Both the position numbers and the translations under genes were made by a program. The notes beneath the pieces were generated by a model, which searched no databases, had not been told where the DNA came from, and saw only the letters and a program-made list of their open reading frames with translations. This document shows, piece after piece, positions 52,130 through 61,234 of a stretch of 63,539 bases of DNA (the stretch's first letter is position 1; each line of letters begins with the position of its first letter). Origin of the DNA: an uncultured Bacteroidales bacterium (GTDB lineage Bacteria; Bacteroidota; Bacteroidia; Bacteroidales; P3); contig ONBK01000009.1 in the NCBI GenBank assembly GCA_900316055.1, forward strand, positions 1-63,539. The letters run 5' to 3'.

Positions 52130-52439
52130 AGTTTAAAGTTTCTGCCTGACCGTAGGGAACGCTCGGAAAGCCGAGAGGAGAGACTAAGCTCGCTTAGGCT
52201 ATCCCGAGGCGCAGGAGCGAAGACGAAGTCAATGGCCTTGAACCGAAGGTCGCGAGCACCTTGGTAAAAAAGCACTTAGCGAGTCAGCACCTTAGATATA
52301 AAATTAATAAAGCGAAAAACGGTTAAAGTTTAAAGAAGCTGGCGCATTAGCTTTAAAACCTCTTAAACCTTTTAAACCCTTTAAACAAATCAATATATAT
52401 AAATCAAATCTAGCGAAAAACCGTTAACCGTTAACCGTT
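52130..52439. repeat. Composite repeat element between atpD and atpC
   Basis: 310 bp without a gene. CTGCCTGACC (52142) opens a region with two hairpins (GCTCGG-AAAG-CCGAG; CTAAGC-TCG-CTTAG). 52234-52291 and 52401-52440 match, inverted, the blocks at 35299-35356 and 35251-35290. GGTTAAAG and CCTTTTAAA-type units fill the gap. The last base of the shared block is the A of the atpC ATG. Confidence 0.88.
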
Positions 52440-52676
52440 ATGAAAGTAAAGATAACCAAACCCGACAGCGTACTCTTTGAGGGCGACGTGAAGATGGCAC
52501 AGTTGCCCGGCACGGGGGGATTGTTCGAGATTCTCAACAACCATGCCCCCATCATCTCGTCGCTGGAGAAGGGTAGCATACGCCTCGTCACCAACGACGG
52601 AGAAGAGAAACTCTTCGAGATTCGGGGCGGCGTCGTCAAAGGTCAGCAGAACGACATTTTGATTCTGGTACAATGA
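52440..52676 (+). CDS. atpC: F1Fo ATP synthase epsilon subunit, short form
   Basis: A 78-residue protein with only the N-terminal beta-sandwich of epsilon (MKVKITKPDSVLFEGDVKMAQLPG, GLFEILNNHAPIISSLEKG, LFEIRGGVVKGQQNDILILV). The C-terminal two-helix inhibitory domain is absent, as is common in this phylum, so regulation by epsilon extension is not expected. The start codon lies at the edge of a GTTAACC heptamer array. No Shine-Dalgarno is evident. Confidence 0.92.
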   Translation: MKVKITKPDSVLFEGDVKMAQLPGTGGLFEILNNHAPIISSLEKGSIRLVTNDGEEKLFEIRGGVVKGQQNDILILVQ

Positions 52677-52693
52677 AAGGTGAAAGGTGAGAC

Positions 52694-53905
52694 GTGAAAG
52701 ATGAAACAATAATTATCAGCAATGCGCTGCTTAATGGTGCCTTTGTCGACATAACTATCGACAAAGGCATTATTAGTCATATAGACCCTCACGATTCTCA
52801 CCTTTCTCCTCTCACCTCTCACCTCATCGAGGCCTCCGGTCTATCCGTTTTCCCGGGGCTCTGTAATATGCACTCGCATGCCCCGATGACACTCTTCAGG
52901 GGTTTGGGCGACGACCAGCCACTGGACGTCTGGCTCAACGACTATATCTGGCCTGCCGAGCAGAAACTCACCGACGAACTCGTCTACCAAGGCACCCTGC
53001 AGGCCTGCCACGAGATGCTGGCCTCGGGTACCACTGCCTTCAACGATATGTACTTCCGCCTGCCGGCAATGGCGAAAGCGGTGAAAGAGAGCGGCATACG
53101 CGCCATGCTGGGGTATAACGTCTTCGGAGACGCCGATGAATGCTTGAATGGTGAAATGCTTGAGTGCTTGAGTGCTTGCGCAGGTAATACTCAAACAATC
53201 AAACAATCAAACAATCAAGCAATATTTTACACCATCGCGCCGCACTCCATCTACACTGTCAGCGAGAAAGGGCTGCGTCGCTGCGCTGATGCCTGCAAAG
53301 AATTCAGAGTCCCGATGCATATCCACATGAGCGAGACGCTGAAGGAGGTCAACGACTGCCTGCGAGAACACGGCTGCCGCCCTTGGGAGTACCTCGACAA
53401 ACTGGGTATCCTGGATAAACTCGGGGAAAACATCATCGCCGCCCACTGCCTGCATCTCTCTGAGAACGAGATAAAACTTATCGGTGACCATCATATCACC
53501 TGCGTCCACTGCCCCAACTCGAACCTCAAACTCGGCAGCGGCTACCGCTTCCTGATGCTCGAACTCCTCGAGGCCGGTGCCAGAGTGACCCTGGGAACCG
53601 ATGGCAGCGCCTCGAGCAACAACCTCGACATGATCGAGGTGATGAAGACGGCAGCCCTGCTGCAGAAAGGTTGGCGCGGCGACCCCACCGTCGTTCCTGC
53701 CGAACAGATACTCTCCCTCGCCACCCTCGGCCACACCATCGCTCCCGGCCAACCCGCCTGCCTCTTCCTGGCCAAACTCAAAAATTCTACTCAAGCAATC
53801 GAAGAAGCAAACAATCAAGCAATCTCAAATCTCGTCTACGCCTGTCACGGCGACTGCGTCGAGATGACCATGGTCGATGGGAAAATAGTATATCGTAAAG
53901 GATAA
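52694..53905 (+). CDS. mtaD: 5'-methylthioadenosine/S-adenosylhomocysteine deaminase-like amidohydrolase
   Basis: A 403-residue metal amidohydrolase. Motifs: GLCNMHSHAPMTLFRGLGDD (metal ligands His60, His62), ASGTTAFNDMYF, HIHMSET, AHCLHLSENEI, and GTDGSASSNNLDMIE. The MTLFRG…DDQPLDVWL signature is typical of MTA/SAH deaminases. It starts at GTG 52694, which is itself part of a GGTGAAA-type heptamer array. Three in-frame repeat tracts are present: DPHDSHLSPLTSHLI near residue 35, NTQTIKQSNNQAIF near 170 and TQAIEEANNQAISNL near 370, from CTTTCAC-like and AATCAAAC-type units. It is 17 bp after atpC. Confidence 0.9.
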   Translation: MKDETIIISNALLNGAFVDITIDKGIISHIDPHDSHLSPLTSHLIEASGLSVFPGLCNMHSHAPMTLFRGLGDDQPLDVWLNDYIWPAEQKLTDELVYQGTLQACHEMLASGTTAFNDMYFRLPAMAKAVKESGIRAMLGYNVFGDADECLNGEMLECLSACAGNTQTIKQSNNQAIFYTIAPHSIYTVSEKGLRRCADACKEFRVPMHIHMSETLKEVNDCLREHGCRPWEYLDKLGILDKLGENIIAAHCLHLSENEIKLIGDHHITCVHCPNSNLKLGSGYRFLMLELLEAGARVTLGTDGSASSNNLDMIEVMKTAALLQKGWRGDPTVVPAEQILSLATLGHTIAPGQPACLFLAKLKNSTQAIEEANNQAISNLVYACHGDCVEMTMVDGKIVYRKG

Positions 53906-53937
53906 CGTTTAAAGGTTAAAGAAAGATTTTTTTTGCA

Positions 53938-55743
53938 ATGAAATCATTTGTCTTTTCACTCCCTTTCACTCCCCTTCACTCCCGCACCCACTCTGCCCGG
54001 AAGTCCACTGGACTTCCTCTTGTTTCACTCCTCCTATCACTATTCCTTACCTCTTGTTCCTCCCACAACCACGAGGACAAGATGATTTTCCGTTACAACG
54101 AAACGGTCGGTATCGCCACCCTCGATCCCGCTTTTGCCAAAGACCAAAGCACCATCTGGCCTTGCAAGCAAATCTATAACGGCCTGGTGGAGTTGAACAC
54201 CTCGGAAGAGGGCGACGGCGCCATGCAGGTGGAACCCTCCATCGCCAAAAACTGGACCATCTCCCCCGATGGACTCACCTATACCTTCACTTTAAGAAAC
54301 GACATCTACTTCCATAAGAACGAATTGTTTGTAAACAACTCAAGCAATAACGTAATCTCGCAATCACACAAATATGACAGCACCCGGCGTGTGGTGGCTT
54401 CCGACTTCATCTATTCCTTCCGTCGCATCACCGACCCCGCTGTTCTTTCCCCCGGTGCCTGGGTATTCAACGAGGTGGACACCTTCTATGCCACCAACGA
54501 CACCACCCTCGTCATCCGTCTCCGCGAGCCCTTCTCCCCTTTCCTCTCGCTCCTCGGGATGGTCTACTGCTCGGTGGTACCCCACGAGGTGGTGGAGCAT
54601 TATGGCAAAGATTTTCGCTCTCACCCCTGTGGCACAGGCCCCTTCCAACTCCAGTACTGGAAAGAAGGCGTGAAGCTTGTCCTCCGCAAGAATCCTTATT
54701 ATTTTGAATTCGACACACTCGAGCCTGCCCGACCGCAGGGAGCGGCCTTGAACTCCGATGAAATAAATCAAATTAGTGAAAAATCAAACAATCAAACAAT
54801 CACACAATTACCCTATCTCGACGCTGTCGCCATCACCTTCATCGTCGACCGCCAGACGGTCTTCCTGGAGTTCGTCAAAGGCAACCTCGACTTCATGAAC
54901 TCGCTGGATGCCAGCTATAAAGATGAGATTCTCACCCTCGACGGGCGCCTCAAGGAGAAGTATGCCGACCGTATCGACATGGTCTCTGTCCCCTACCTCA
55001 ACACCGAGTATCTGGGCTTCAATATGGAAGGTGAAAAGTTAAATGTGAAAGGGGAAAAAGCAAAGCTTATTCGACAGGCTATCAGCTGCGGGTTTGATAG
55101 GCGCAAGATGATGAAATACCTGCGCAACAACATCGGAGCTCCCGGTGTGGGAGGATTCATCCCCAAGGGGTTGCCGGGCTATAGCGAATGTGGCTACGAG
55201 TACGACCCCGATCGGGCACGCCGTCTGCTGGCAGAGGCCGGGTACCCCAATGGCAAAGGACTGCCCTCATTGAAACTCTCCACCACCAGCAACTATCTGG
55301 ATCTCTGCAAGTACATCCAGCAGCAGCTGGGACTCATCGGCATCAATGTGGAGGTCGATGTCAACCCGTCAGCCCCCCTGCGTGAGCAGATGGCGCAAGG
55401 GAAACTGCAGTGGTTCCGAGGGTCCTGGATTGCCGACTACCCCGATGCGGAGAACTACCTCTCGCTCTTCTACAGTCCCAATCACGCTCCTGCCGGTCCC
55501 AACTACACACGCTTCAAAGACGCCAAAGTCGACCGCCTCTACGAGCAAGCCCGTGCCACCTCGGACGACAGCCTGCGAGCTGTCCTCTACCACCAAATCG
55601 ACAGCATCGTGATGGAGCAGGCCCCCGTGCTGGTGCTCTACTACGACCAGATACTCCATTTCACCCACAAAAACGTCACGGGTCTCCGCACCAACGCGAT
55701 GAACACCCTCGACCTCCGCAGGGTAAAGATTAAAAACATATAA
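53938..55743 (+). CDS. ABC transporter peptide-binding lipoprotein (SBP family 5)
   Basis: A 601-residue lipoprotein of the oligopeptide-binding family. The N-terminus is long with a lipobox at LTSC (Cys40), then the family start (FRYNETVGIATLDPAFAKDQ, IYNGLVEL). LPGYSECGYEYDPDRARRLLAEAGYP and GINVEVDVNPSAPLREQM are conserved C-terminal lobe motifs. The leader (SLPFTPLHSRTHSARKST) derives from a TTCACTCC 8-bp array (53951-53990). Further in-frame tracts are SEKSNNQTITQLPY (about 54778-54810) and EGEKLNVKGEKAK (about 55027-55066). The permease at 9611 could belong with it; this is inference. Confidence 0.9.
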   Translation: MKSFVFSLPFTPLHSRTHSARKSTGLPLVSLLLSLFLTSCSSHNHEDKMIFRYNETVGIATLDPAFAKDQSTIWPCKQIYNGLVELNTSEEGDGAMQVEPSIAKNWTISPDGLTYTFTLRNDIYFHKNELFVNNSSNNVISQSHKYDSTRRVVASDFIYSFRRITDPAVLSPGAWVFNEVDTFYATNDTTLVIRLREPFSPFLSLLGMVYCSVVPHEVVEHYGKDFRSHPCGTGPFQLQYWKEGVKLVLRKNPYYFEFDTLEPARPQGAALNSDEINQISEKSNNQTITQLPYLDAVAITFIVDRQTVFLEFVKGNLDFMNSLDASYKDEILTLDGRLKEKYADRIDMVSVPYLNTEYLGFNMEGEKLNVKGEKAKLIRQAISCGFDRRKMMKYLRNNIGAPGVGGFIPKGLPGYSECGYEYDPDRARRLLAEAGYPNGKGLPSLKLSTTSNYLDLCKYIQQQLGLIGINVEVDVNPSAPLREQMAQGKLQWFRGSWIADYPDAENYLSLFYSPNHAPAGPNYTRFKDAKVDRLYEQARATSDDSLRAVLYHQIDSIVMEQAPVLVLYYDQILHFTHKNVTGLRTNAMNTLDLRRVKIKNI

Positions 55744-55879
55744 TGGTTAAAGAGGCTGACGTAGTATTTCCTTAACCATTTAACAAATGAAAATCACTAA
55801 AAATCACATTTTTAAACCCTAAAGATTTTCTAAGATTTTAATAAAGATTTTCTTAAGATTTCTCGCCGCAGGCGATCAC

Positions 55880-55920
55880 AAAAAAAAACGGTCACTAAGC
55901 ACCAAGCCATAGTGACCGTT
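55880..55920 (-). terminator. lpxH terminator
   Basis: Minus strand: AACGGTCACTA (complement of 55910-55920) pairs with its complement at 55887-55897, and eight Ts follow (55888-55881). Confidence 0.85.
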
Positions 55921-55975
55921 AAACTTTAAACGTTAAACTTTAAACGTTAACCGTTACCAAAAAAATCTTTAAACG

Positions 55976-56788
55976 TTACAAGAAATTAAGTTGTATCTCC
56001 CCATCTGGGCTGAGGACGACATAGTTCCGGTTGTGGAGCCAGTCGCCTGTATTGACGTAGGTGGAAATTGCTTGATTGCCTGATTGCTTTGCTCCACGTT
56101 GGTCGCAGGCCGTTCGCTGTCGCTCAGGCAGGATTGTGTGAGTGAGCTCTTTCACCAGCGGTGTGTGGCGGTGACCGAAAATGCAGTAGTCGAAGTGTTC
56201 CTTTTGAAGGCGCTCCTTGAGGTAGATGACGATACCCTCGCGGTCGTCACCGAGATAGTGCAGCATATCCTTGCGGGCATGCTTGCGCTTGTTGTTGTCA
56301 CTCCAACGGTGGGCGATACCGAAAGTAAAACTTGAAGGCAATATCTTGAAGAGCCTCTGGCAGAAGCGACTGCGGAAGAAGACACGCACAAAGTCGAACC
56401 ACTTGTCCGTATGCCCAAGACCATCACCGTGACCAATCAGGCAGCGTTTCCCAAAGAGCTCCATCACCTCGGGTTCGTCGTGGAGGATGACCCCCATCTC
56501 CTGGGTGAGATAGTCGAACATCCACATATCGTGGTTGCCGATGAAGAAGTGTATCTCTACCCCGCTGTCGGCCAACTCTGCCATCTTACCGAGGATACGT
56601 GTGTGACCACGCGGAACGAGGTAGCGATAAGAGAACCAGAAATCAAAGATGTCGCCCAAGAGGAAGAGCGTCTTGCAATCGTCTTTGATGCCATCAAGGA
56701 AGCGGCAAAGCTGCCGCTCACGCTCGAGGGTATTCTCGCCGCTCCCCAGATGTGCATCTGATATGAAATAAACCTTATCTCTCACCAA
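55976..56788 (-). CDS. lpxH: UDP-2,3-diacylglucosamine diphosphatase
   Basis: A 270-residue calcineurin-like metallophosphoesterase giving 2,3-diacylglucosamine-1-P in lipid A synthesis at the inner-membrane surface. Metal motifs: ISDAHLG (Asp11, His13), GDIFDFW, GNHDMW, GHGDGLG and FGHRHTP. Between the FGHRHTP and TYVNTGDW motifs, residues about 219-241 (LPERQRTACDQRGAKQSG…) are not typical. They are encoded by a degraded modular element (56088-56131) plus an AATCAAAC-type tract (56065-56090). This is the clearest case of an intergenic element sitting in a conserved enzyme. Confidence 0.92.
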   Translation of the reverse strand: MVRDKVYFISDAHLGSGENTLERERQLCRFLDGIKDDCKTLFLLGDIFDFWFSYRYLVPRGHTRILGKMAELADSGVEIHFFIGNHDMWMFDYLTQEMGVILHDEPEVMELFGKRCLIGHGDGLGHTDKWFDFVRVFFRSRFCQRLFKILPSSFTFGIAHRWSDNNKRKHARKDMLHYLGDDREGIVIYLKERLQKEHFDYCIFGHRHTPLVKELTHTILPERQRTACDQRGAKQSGNQAISTYVNTGDWLHNRNYVVLSPDGEIQLNFL

Positions 56789-57000
56789 ACTAAAAAATCT
56801 TATCTTTTAATCTTTAAACGTTAAACATTAACCGTTCTGCCTGGCTCCATAGGAGACACGGCCTGCGACGCCAGCAAGGCAAGAGCAGTGGGGCTGGAGC
56901 AAACCTTTAAACGTTACCAAAAAACCGTTACAAAACCTCAATAACCTATAACCTATAACCGTTACAAAAAATCTTTAAACCTTTAAACGTTACCCATTAG
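56789..57000. repeat. Repeat cassette between envC and lpxH
   Basis: AAACGTT heptamers at 56813-56835, a long-form modular element at 56837-56905 with the GGCTCCATAGGAGAC hairpin module, then AACCTAT and AAACGTT heptamers to about 56996. Confidence 0.85.
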
Positions 57001-58320
57001 TTACCTCAACCACACTCTCGGGTTCTGCACATTCTTACCGTTCCACAGTTGGAAGGAGAACTCGGTATTCCCGCTGCCGTTGGTATACACCGTGCCGAGG
57101 TTCTGTCCGGTCTTCACCGTAGTGCCCTCGCTGACGGTGACGGTGCCGAGATGTACATACACAGTCATATAGTTACCATGCCGTACAATGATACCTTTGG
57201 TTCCATCGGGAGCTGTGAAGACCCTGGAGACCACTCCGTTAAACACGCTCTTCACGGCTGCGCCCGACTGGCAGAGGAGGTCGATACCGTTGTTCATATT
57301 CTGTCCACCCGAGGAGTGGGTGTAACGTCCGAACTCGCGTTCCACCTTGGTATAGCTGACCGGCCACGGGAGTTTTCCCTTGTTCGAGGCGAAGTCGTTC
57401 GAAAGGGCAATGTCGGCATCGTTGGCCTTGGGGGCAGGAGTATTGGTGTTGGCGGTCGTGGAGGAGGCTTTGTTGCCACTGTTCTTGGCAGCGGCTGCCG
57501 TTTCTGCCGCTTTTTTGCGGGCAGCTTTGGCGATTTCCTCGTCGATGATACGCTGGATCTGTTGCTGCAACTGACGCTTCTGCTTCTCCTTCTGCGTAAT
57601 CTGCTGCTTCAGAGTCTTCTCCTGCTGCTTGCTGTCTTTCAGCTGTTTCTGCTGCTGTTTCTGCTCGCGCGAGAGCTCCTCGCGCTGCTGACGCTGCTGC
57701 TCCATCAGGGAGGTGTGCTCGCGCTGCTGACGCTGAAGCTCGACGCCTATGTCGTTGAGTTCTGCCTCCTTACGACGGATATGGGCCGCCTGACGACGAC
57801 GATAGCGACTGTAGTCGCGGAAATACTTCATGCGAAGATAGGCAGCATTGTAGGCTTTGCTGTCGAGCAGAAGCGACATCTGGTTGATGTTGCCCCGATG
57901 ACGGTAAAGAACACGGACGGCTTTGCCGTACTCATGCTTAAGGCTGTCGACATAAGTCCGCATCTTGTGGATGCTGTCCTCCGTCTCAGCCATACGGATG
58001 TTCAGCAGGTTCACCTGCCCGTTGAGGTTGTTGATGAGCTTCGTTCGCTCGTCAATCTTGCGCTCGAGGAGCTTGAGTTGCTGCTGGCCAGCCTTGCTGT
58101 TCTTCTTGGCCTTCGCCAGGTCGTTGTTGAGTTTCTTGATTTCCTGCTCAACTTTCGCCTTGTCCTGCTCGAGCTGCTTCTTCGACTGCGCATTCAAGGT
58201 GAAAGGTGAAAGGCCAAAGGTAAAAACCAGTGCATACAACAATAAGCGCCAGCCACCTTTAACCTTTAACCTATAACCGTTAACCGTTATCTTACCAGTT
58301 AAGAATCTTCTTGAAGTCAT
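57001..58320 (-). CDS. envC: EnvC-like murein hydrolase activator (degenerate M23/LytM)
   Basis: A roughly 440-residue exported protein. Residues about 50-270 form a long coiled coil rich in Gln/Lys/Arg (KQLEQDKAKVEQEIKKLNND, REQKQQQKQLKDSKQQEKTL). The C-terminal LytM domain has NMNNGIDLLCQSGAAVKSVF and NYMTVYVHLGTVTV. The zinc ligand expected in HxxxD is Asn here, so it should be a non-catalytic activator of amidases. The start is uncertain: ATG 58320 (overlapping the pfp end), ATG 58341, or TTG near 58242. The n-region (VNGYRLKVKGGWR) and the end of the signal peptide (GLSPFTLNAQ) come from GGTTAAA and CTTTCAC heptamers. Confidence 0.87.
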   Translation of the reverse strand: MTSRRFLTGKITVNGYRLKVKGGWRLLLYALVFTFGLSPFTLNAQSKKQLEQDKAKVEQEIKKLNNDLAKAKKNSKAGQQQLKLLERKIDERTKLINNLNGQVNLLNIRMAETEDSIHKMRTYVDSLKHEYGKAVRVLYRHRGNINQMSLLLDSKAYNAAYLRMKYFRDYSRYRRRQAAHIRRKEAELNDIGVELQRQQREHTSLMEQQRQQREELSREQKQQQKQLKDSKQQEKTLKQQITQKEKQKRQLQQQIQRIIDEEIAKAARKKAAETAAAAKNSGNKASSTTANTNTPAPKANDADIALSNDFASNKGKLPWPVSYTKVEREFGRYTHSSGGQNMNNGIDLLCQSGAAVKSVFNGVVSRVFTAPDGTKGIIVRHGNYMTVYVHLGTVTVSEGTTVKTGQNLGTVYTNGSGNTEFSFQLWNGKNVQNPRVWLR

Positions 58321-59521
58321 ACTCTTCGGGGTTGGCCACATATTTCTTCGCGGCTTCGTAGTCGGCGGGAGTGATGTAGTCCATGATGTCGTTCACGTAG
58401 CTCTGCACCTTGTTGCTGTTGACATTGACCAGGCGCGGCGGAATCTTGCCGGTGGCGGGGTCCTGCAGGTCCTTGAGGTACAGCGGGCTGACGTTGCCCT
58501 GCTGGTCGACATACACCATGCAGCCGGTGCAACCCTGGTTGAAGAGGGTGTGGACACCCATACCCATCAGCGAGCAGTAGGTGAGGTCGAAAGCAATAGG
58601 CGTATGGCAGCGAATCTCGTAGCCGACCTCCACGGGACGGGTCTTCACCTTCAGGCCAATCTCTTTGGCTTTACGCTCCAACAGGTCGTTGAAGATATGA
58701 GCCTTCGACACCTTTCCCAGTTCGGGATGGCCGTGCTCGTCATAGCTGAAGTGGATGCCGGAGTTCTTGATTTCCTCGTCGCTTAGCGAATGGAACACAC
58801 CCTCCGAAATCATGGCGGCACCGTAGTTGATACCCATCATCTTACGCTTGATGATGCAGGAGATGACCATGTTGATAATCTTCTCGACAGTAATCTCGGT
58901 CTTGTTGAAGAACTCGGGGATGATGACCATGGGATAGTGGCAGGCACCGGCAATACCGAGGGCCAGATGGCCGGCCGAACGACCCATGGCGGAGACCACA
59001 AACCAGTTCTCGCTGGTGCGGGCATCCTCCATCACAGCGGTAGCCAGCACACAACCTTGGGCTTTGGCACTGTTGTAGCCGAAGGTGGGACTGCTGTTGG
59101 GCAGCGGCAGGTCGTTGTCGATGGTCTTGGGGACATGGATGTTGGCAATGGGATAGTGCTTGTCGGCCAAGAACTTGGCGATGCGGTTGGCTGTCGAAGC
59201 GGTATCGTCGCCACCCACGGTGACAAGGAGCTTAATCTCGTTGTCGGTGAATAGTTTGAGGTTGAAGCGCTGCTCGAAATCTTCGGGCGTGGGTTTGAAA
59301 CGGCTCATCTTGAGGATGCTGCCACCCTTGTTGAAAATCTCATCGGCAGTGAGGAAGTCGAGGTCCTGCATGCGGGGATTGTCGGTAAACAGGGCGCTAT
59401 AGCCACCATGCAGACCGATGACGCGAAAGCCGTCACGAAGGAAAGTCTTGGCCACGGAAGCCACCACGGTATTCATTCCAGGAGCGGGACCACCGCCCGT
59501 AAGTATTGCTATGCTTTTCAT
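58292..59521 (-). CDS. pfp: PPi-dependent 6-phosphofructokinase
   Basis: A 409-residue phosphofructokinase that reversibly phosphorylates fructose-6-P with pyrophosphate. The phosphate-donor motif reads GGDDT (residues 103-107) and the catalytic motif PKTIDNDL (131-138). Asp at the fourth GGDD position and Lys in PKTIDND are the hallmarks of PPi rather than ATP use. TGGGPAPGMN, MGRSAGHLALGIA and PEFFNKTEITVEKI are present. Together with hppA it points to a pyrophosphate-linked energy economy. Confidence 0.93.
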   Translation of the reverse strand: MKSIAILTGGGPAPGMNTVVASVAKTFLRDGFRVIGLHGGYSALFTDNPRMQDLDFLTADEIFNKGGSILKMSRFKPTPEDFEQRFNLKLFTDNEIKLLVTVGGDDTASTANRIAKFLADKHYPIANIHVPKTIDNDLPLPNSSPTFGYNSAKAQGCVLATAVMEDARTSENWFVVSAMGRSAGHLALGIAGACHYPMVIIPEFFNKTEITVEKIINMVISCIIKRKMMGINYGAAMISEGVFHSLSDEEIKNSGIHFSYDEHGHPELGKVSKAHIFNDLLERKAKEIGLKVKTRPVEVGYEIRCHTPIAFDLTYCSLMGMGVHTLFNQGCTGCMVYVDQQGNVSPLYLKDLQDPATGKIPPRLVNVNSNKVQSYVNDIMDYITPADYEAAKKYVANPEEYDFKKILNW

Positions 59522-59674
59522 AATAAATAATGTATTAGCGTTGTTAATTCATTTTAATTCAAAATGCAAAATTACATATTTTTTTTCATCCCGACAAAAA
59601 AAGATACAAACAGCGTGTTAATTCGCTCCCAGCGCTTTTAACTTTATTTATATTTCGTGTGCTTCTTTTTTTTG

Positions 59675-59682
59675 TAATTTTG
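59675..59682 (+). promoter_or_regulatory. Putative -7 box of the efflux operon
   Basis: TAATTTTG, 33 bp before the TolC-like ATG (59716); the -33 position is only ATTT. Confidence 0.5.
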
Positions 59683-59715
59683 CACCTTGAATTTTCAAGA
59701 AAAGCGAAGTGAGAA

Positions 59716-61194
59716 ATGAGAAATAAAGTTATAGTTTTCACATTGTTGGCCATGATGGGCGGTCTGACGGCGAAAGTCGAAGGACAGGGAGTGCTGACGC
59801 TGGAGGAATGCCATCGTCGTGCCTTGGAGGCCAACAAAGGGTTGAAAAAGAGCGAAGAGAAGAAAGCCGAGACCGAAGCCACGAAAAAAGTGGCACTGTG
59901 GCAGATGCTTCCCAAAGTGAGCGCCAACGGTGTCTACAACTGGATGGAGAAGAGCACCAACCTTCTGAGCGACGAACAAAAAGAGCGCCTGAACAATCTG
60001 AGCAGTGTGGTACAGGCCGACCTTGCCACCTCCATCTATCAGGAATTTGGCGGCCTGCCTATCATCGGCGATGCCATCGCCAACGGCCTCATCAATATGC
60101 TGAGTAGCTCGACACTGACAGAAAACATCAACAATGTGGGTCACCGCATCGTGGATGCATTGGAGACAGACACCCGTAACGTGTTAGCGGGTACCGTCAC
60201 CGTCACACAGCCCATCTACATGGGTGGCAAGCTCCGCGCCATGTATAACACAGCCAGCTTATTATCCGAACTCAGCGGCCTCGAATACGACAAGCAGAAA
60301 GAGGAACTGCTCATCAGTGTCGACGAAGCCTATTGGCAGGTGGTGAGCGTGAAGCAGAAAAAAGAGCTGGCAGAACAATATGCCGCATTGCTCGACACAT
60401 TGAACAGCCATGTGGAAGAGATGGTGAAGGCAGAAGTGGCCACCAAGGGCGACCTGACCAAGGTGCGCGTGAAACTCAACGAGGCCCAGATGAGCCTCAC
60501 CAAAGCCACCAACGGTCTGGTGCTGGCCAAGATGTTACTGGCACAGCGCTGCGGAATGCCGTTGGACACCCTCTTCGACGTGGATACCTTCAGCGACTCC
60601 ACCCTGCTCAGCACCCACTATACACTGTCCACCATCGAGATGGACACCATCTGGGCGAACCGCAAGGAGATGAAGATGCTGAGAATCAGCGATAGCGTGG
60701 CACAGAACGCCGTAGTGATGGCCCGCAGCACCCTGCTGCCCAATGTCATCGCCACGGGTGGCTATATGGTCTCAAATCCCAACCTGTTCAACGGATTCAA
60801 GAACGAATTCGGTGGCACCTTCATGGCCGGAGTGGTGGTGAACATCCCCATCCTGCACCCCGGTGGATTCTATGCCGTGAAGGCGGCGAAACACAAACGC
60901 CAGGAAGTGTTCTACCAGATGGAGGAGGCCAAAGAGATGATCGAATTGCAGGTGAACAAGGTGAAGTTCGAACTCGACCTGGCCTACAAGAAACTGGCAC
61001 AGTCGGTGAGTAACCTCGACAATGCCGAGGAGAACCTGAAACTGGCCGATGAGAGTTTCAGTGCCGGCATGTGCAGCAGCAGCGACCTCATGGCAGCGCA
61101 AACCGCTTGGATCAAGGCTGAGGGCGAAGTGCTTGATGCCCAGATTGAGATTGAGATGGGCAAACTGTATCTGAAACAGGCGATGGGGGAATAA
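59716..61194 (+). CDS. TolC-family outer-membrane efflux protein
   Basis: A 492-residue outer-membrane channel: signal peptide MRNKVIVFTLLAMMGGLTAK, then TolC signatures LTLEECHRRALEANKGLKKSEE, NVLAGTVTVTQPIYMGGKLR, EELLISVDEAYWQVVSVKQK and, in the second repeat, ALLLPNV-like LPNVIATGGYMVSNPN and AGMCSSSDLMAAQTAWIKAE. Long heptad helices form the periplasmic tunnel. It leads the operon tolC-hlyD-(four-helix bundle)-ABC permease. Confidence 0.94.
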   Translation: MRNKVIVFTLLAMMGGLTAKVEGQGVLTLEECHRRALEANKGLKKSEEKKAETEATKKVALWQMLPKVSANGVYNWMEKSTNLLSDEQKERLNNLSSVVQADLATSIYQEFGGLPIIGDAIANGLINMLSSSTLTENINNVGHRIVDALETDTRNVLAGTVTVTQPIYMGGKLRAMYNTASLLSELSGLEYDKQKEELLISVDEAYWQVVSVKQKKELAEQYAALLDTLNSHVEEMVKAEVATKGDLTKVRVKLNEAQMSLTKATNGLVLAKMLLAQRCGMPLDTLFDVDTFSDSTLLSTHYTLSTIEMDTIWANRKEMKMLRISDSVAQNAVVMARSTLLPNVIATGGYMVSNPNLFNGFKNEFGGTFMAGVVVNIPILHPGGFYAVKAAKHKRQEVFYQMEEAKEMIELQVNKVKFELDLAYKKLAQSVSNLDNAEENLKLADESFSAGMCSSSDLMAAQTAWIKAEGEVLDAQIEIEMGKLYLKQAMGE

Positions 61195-61234
61195 CGGGTA
61201 AAAATATATAGATAATAGATAAGTTAATAGATAT

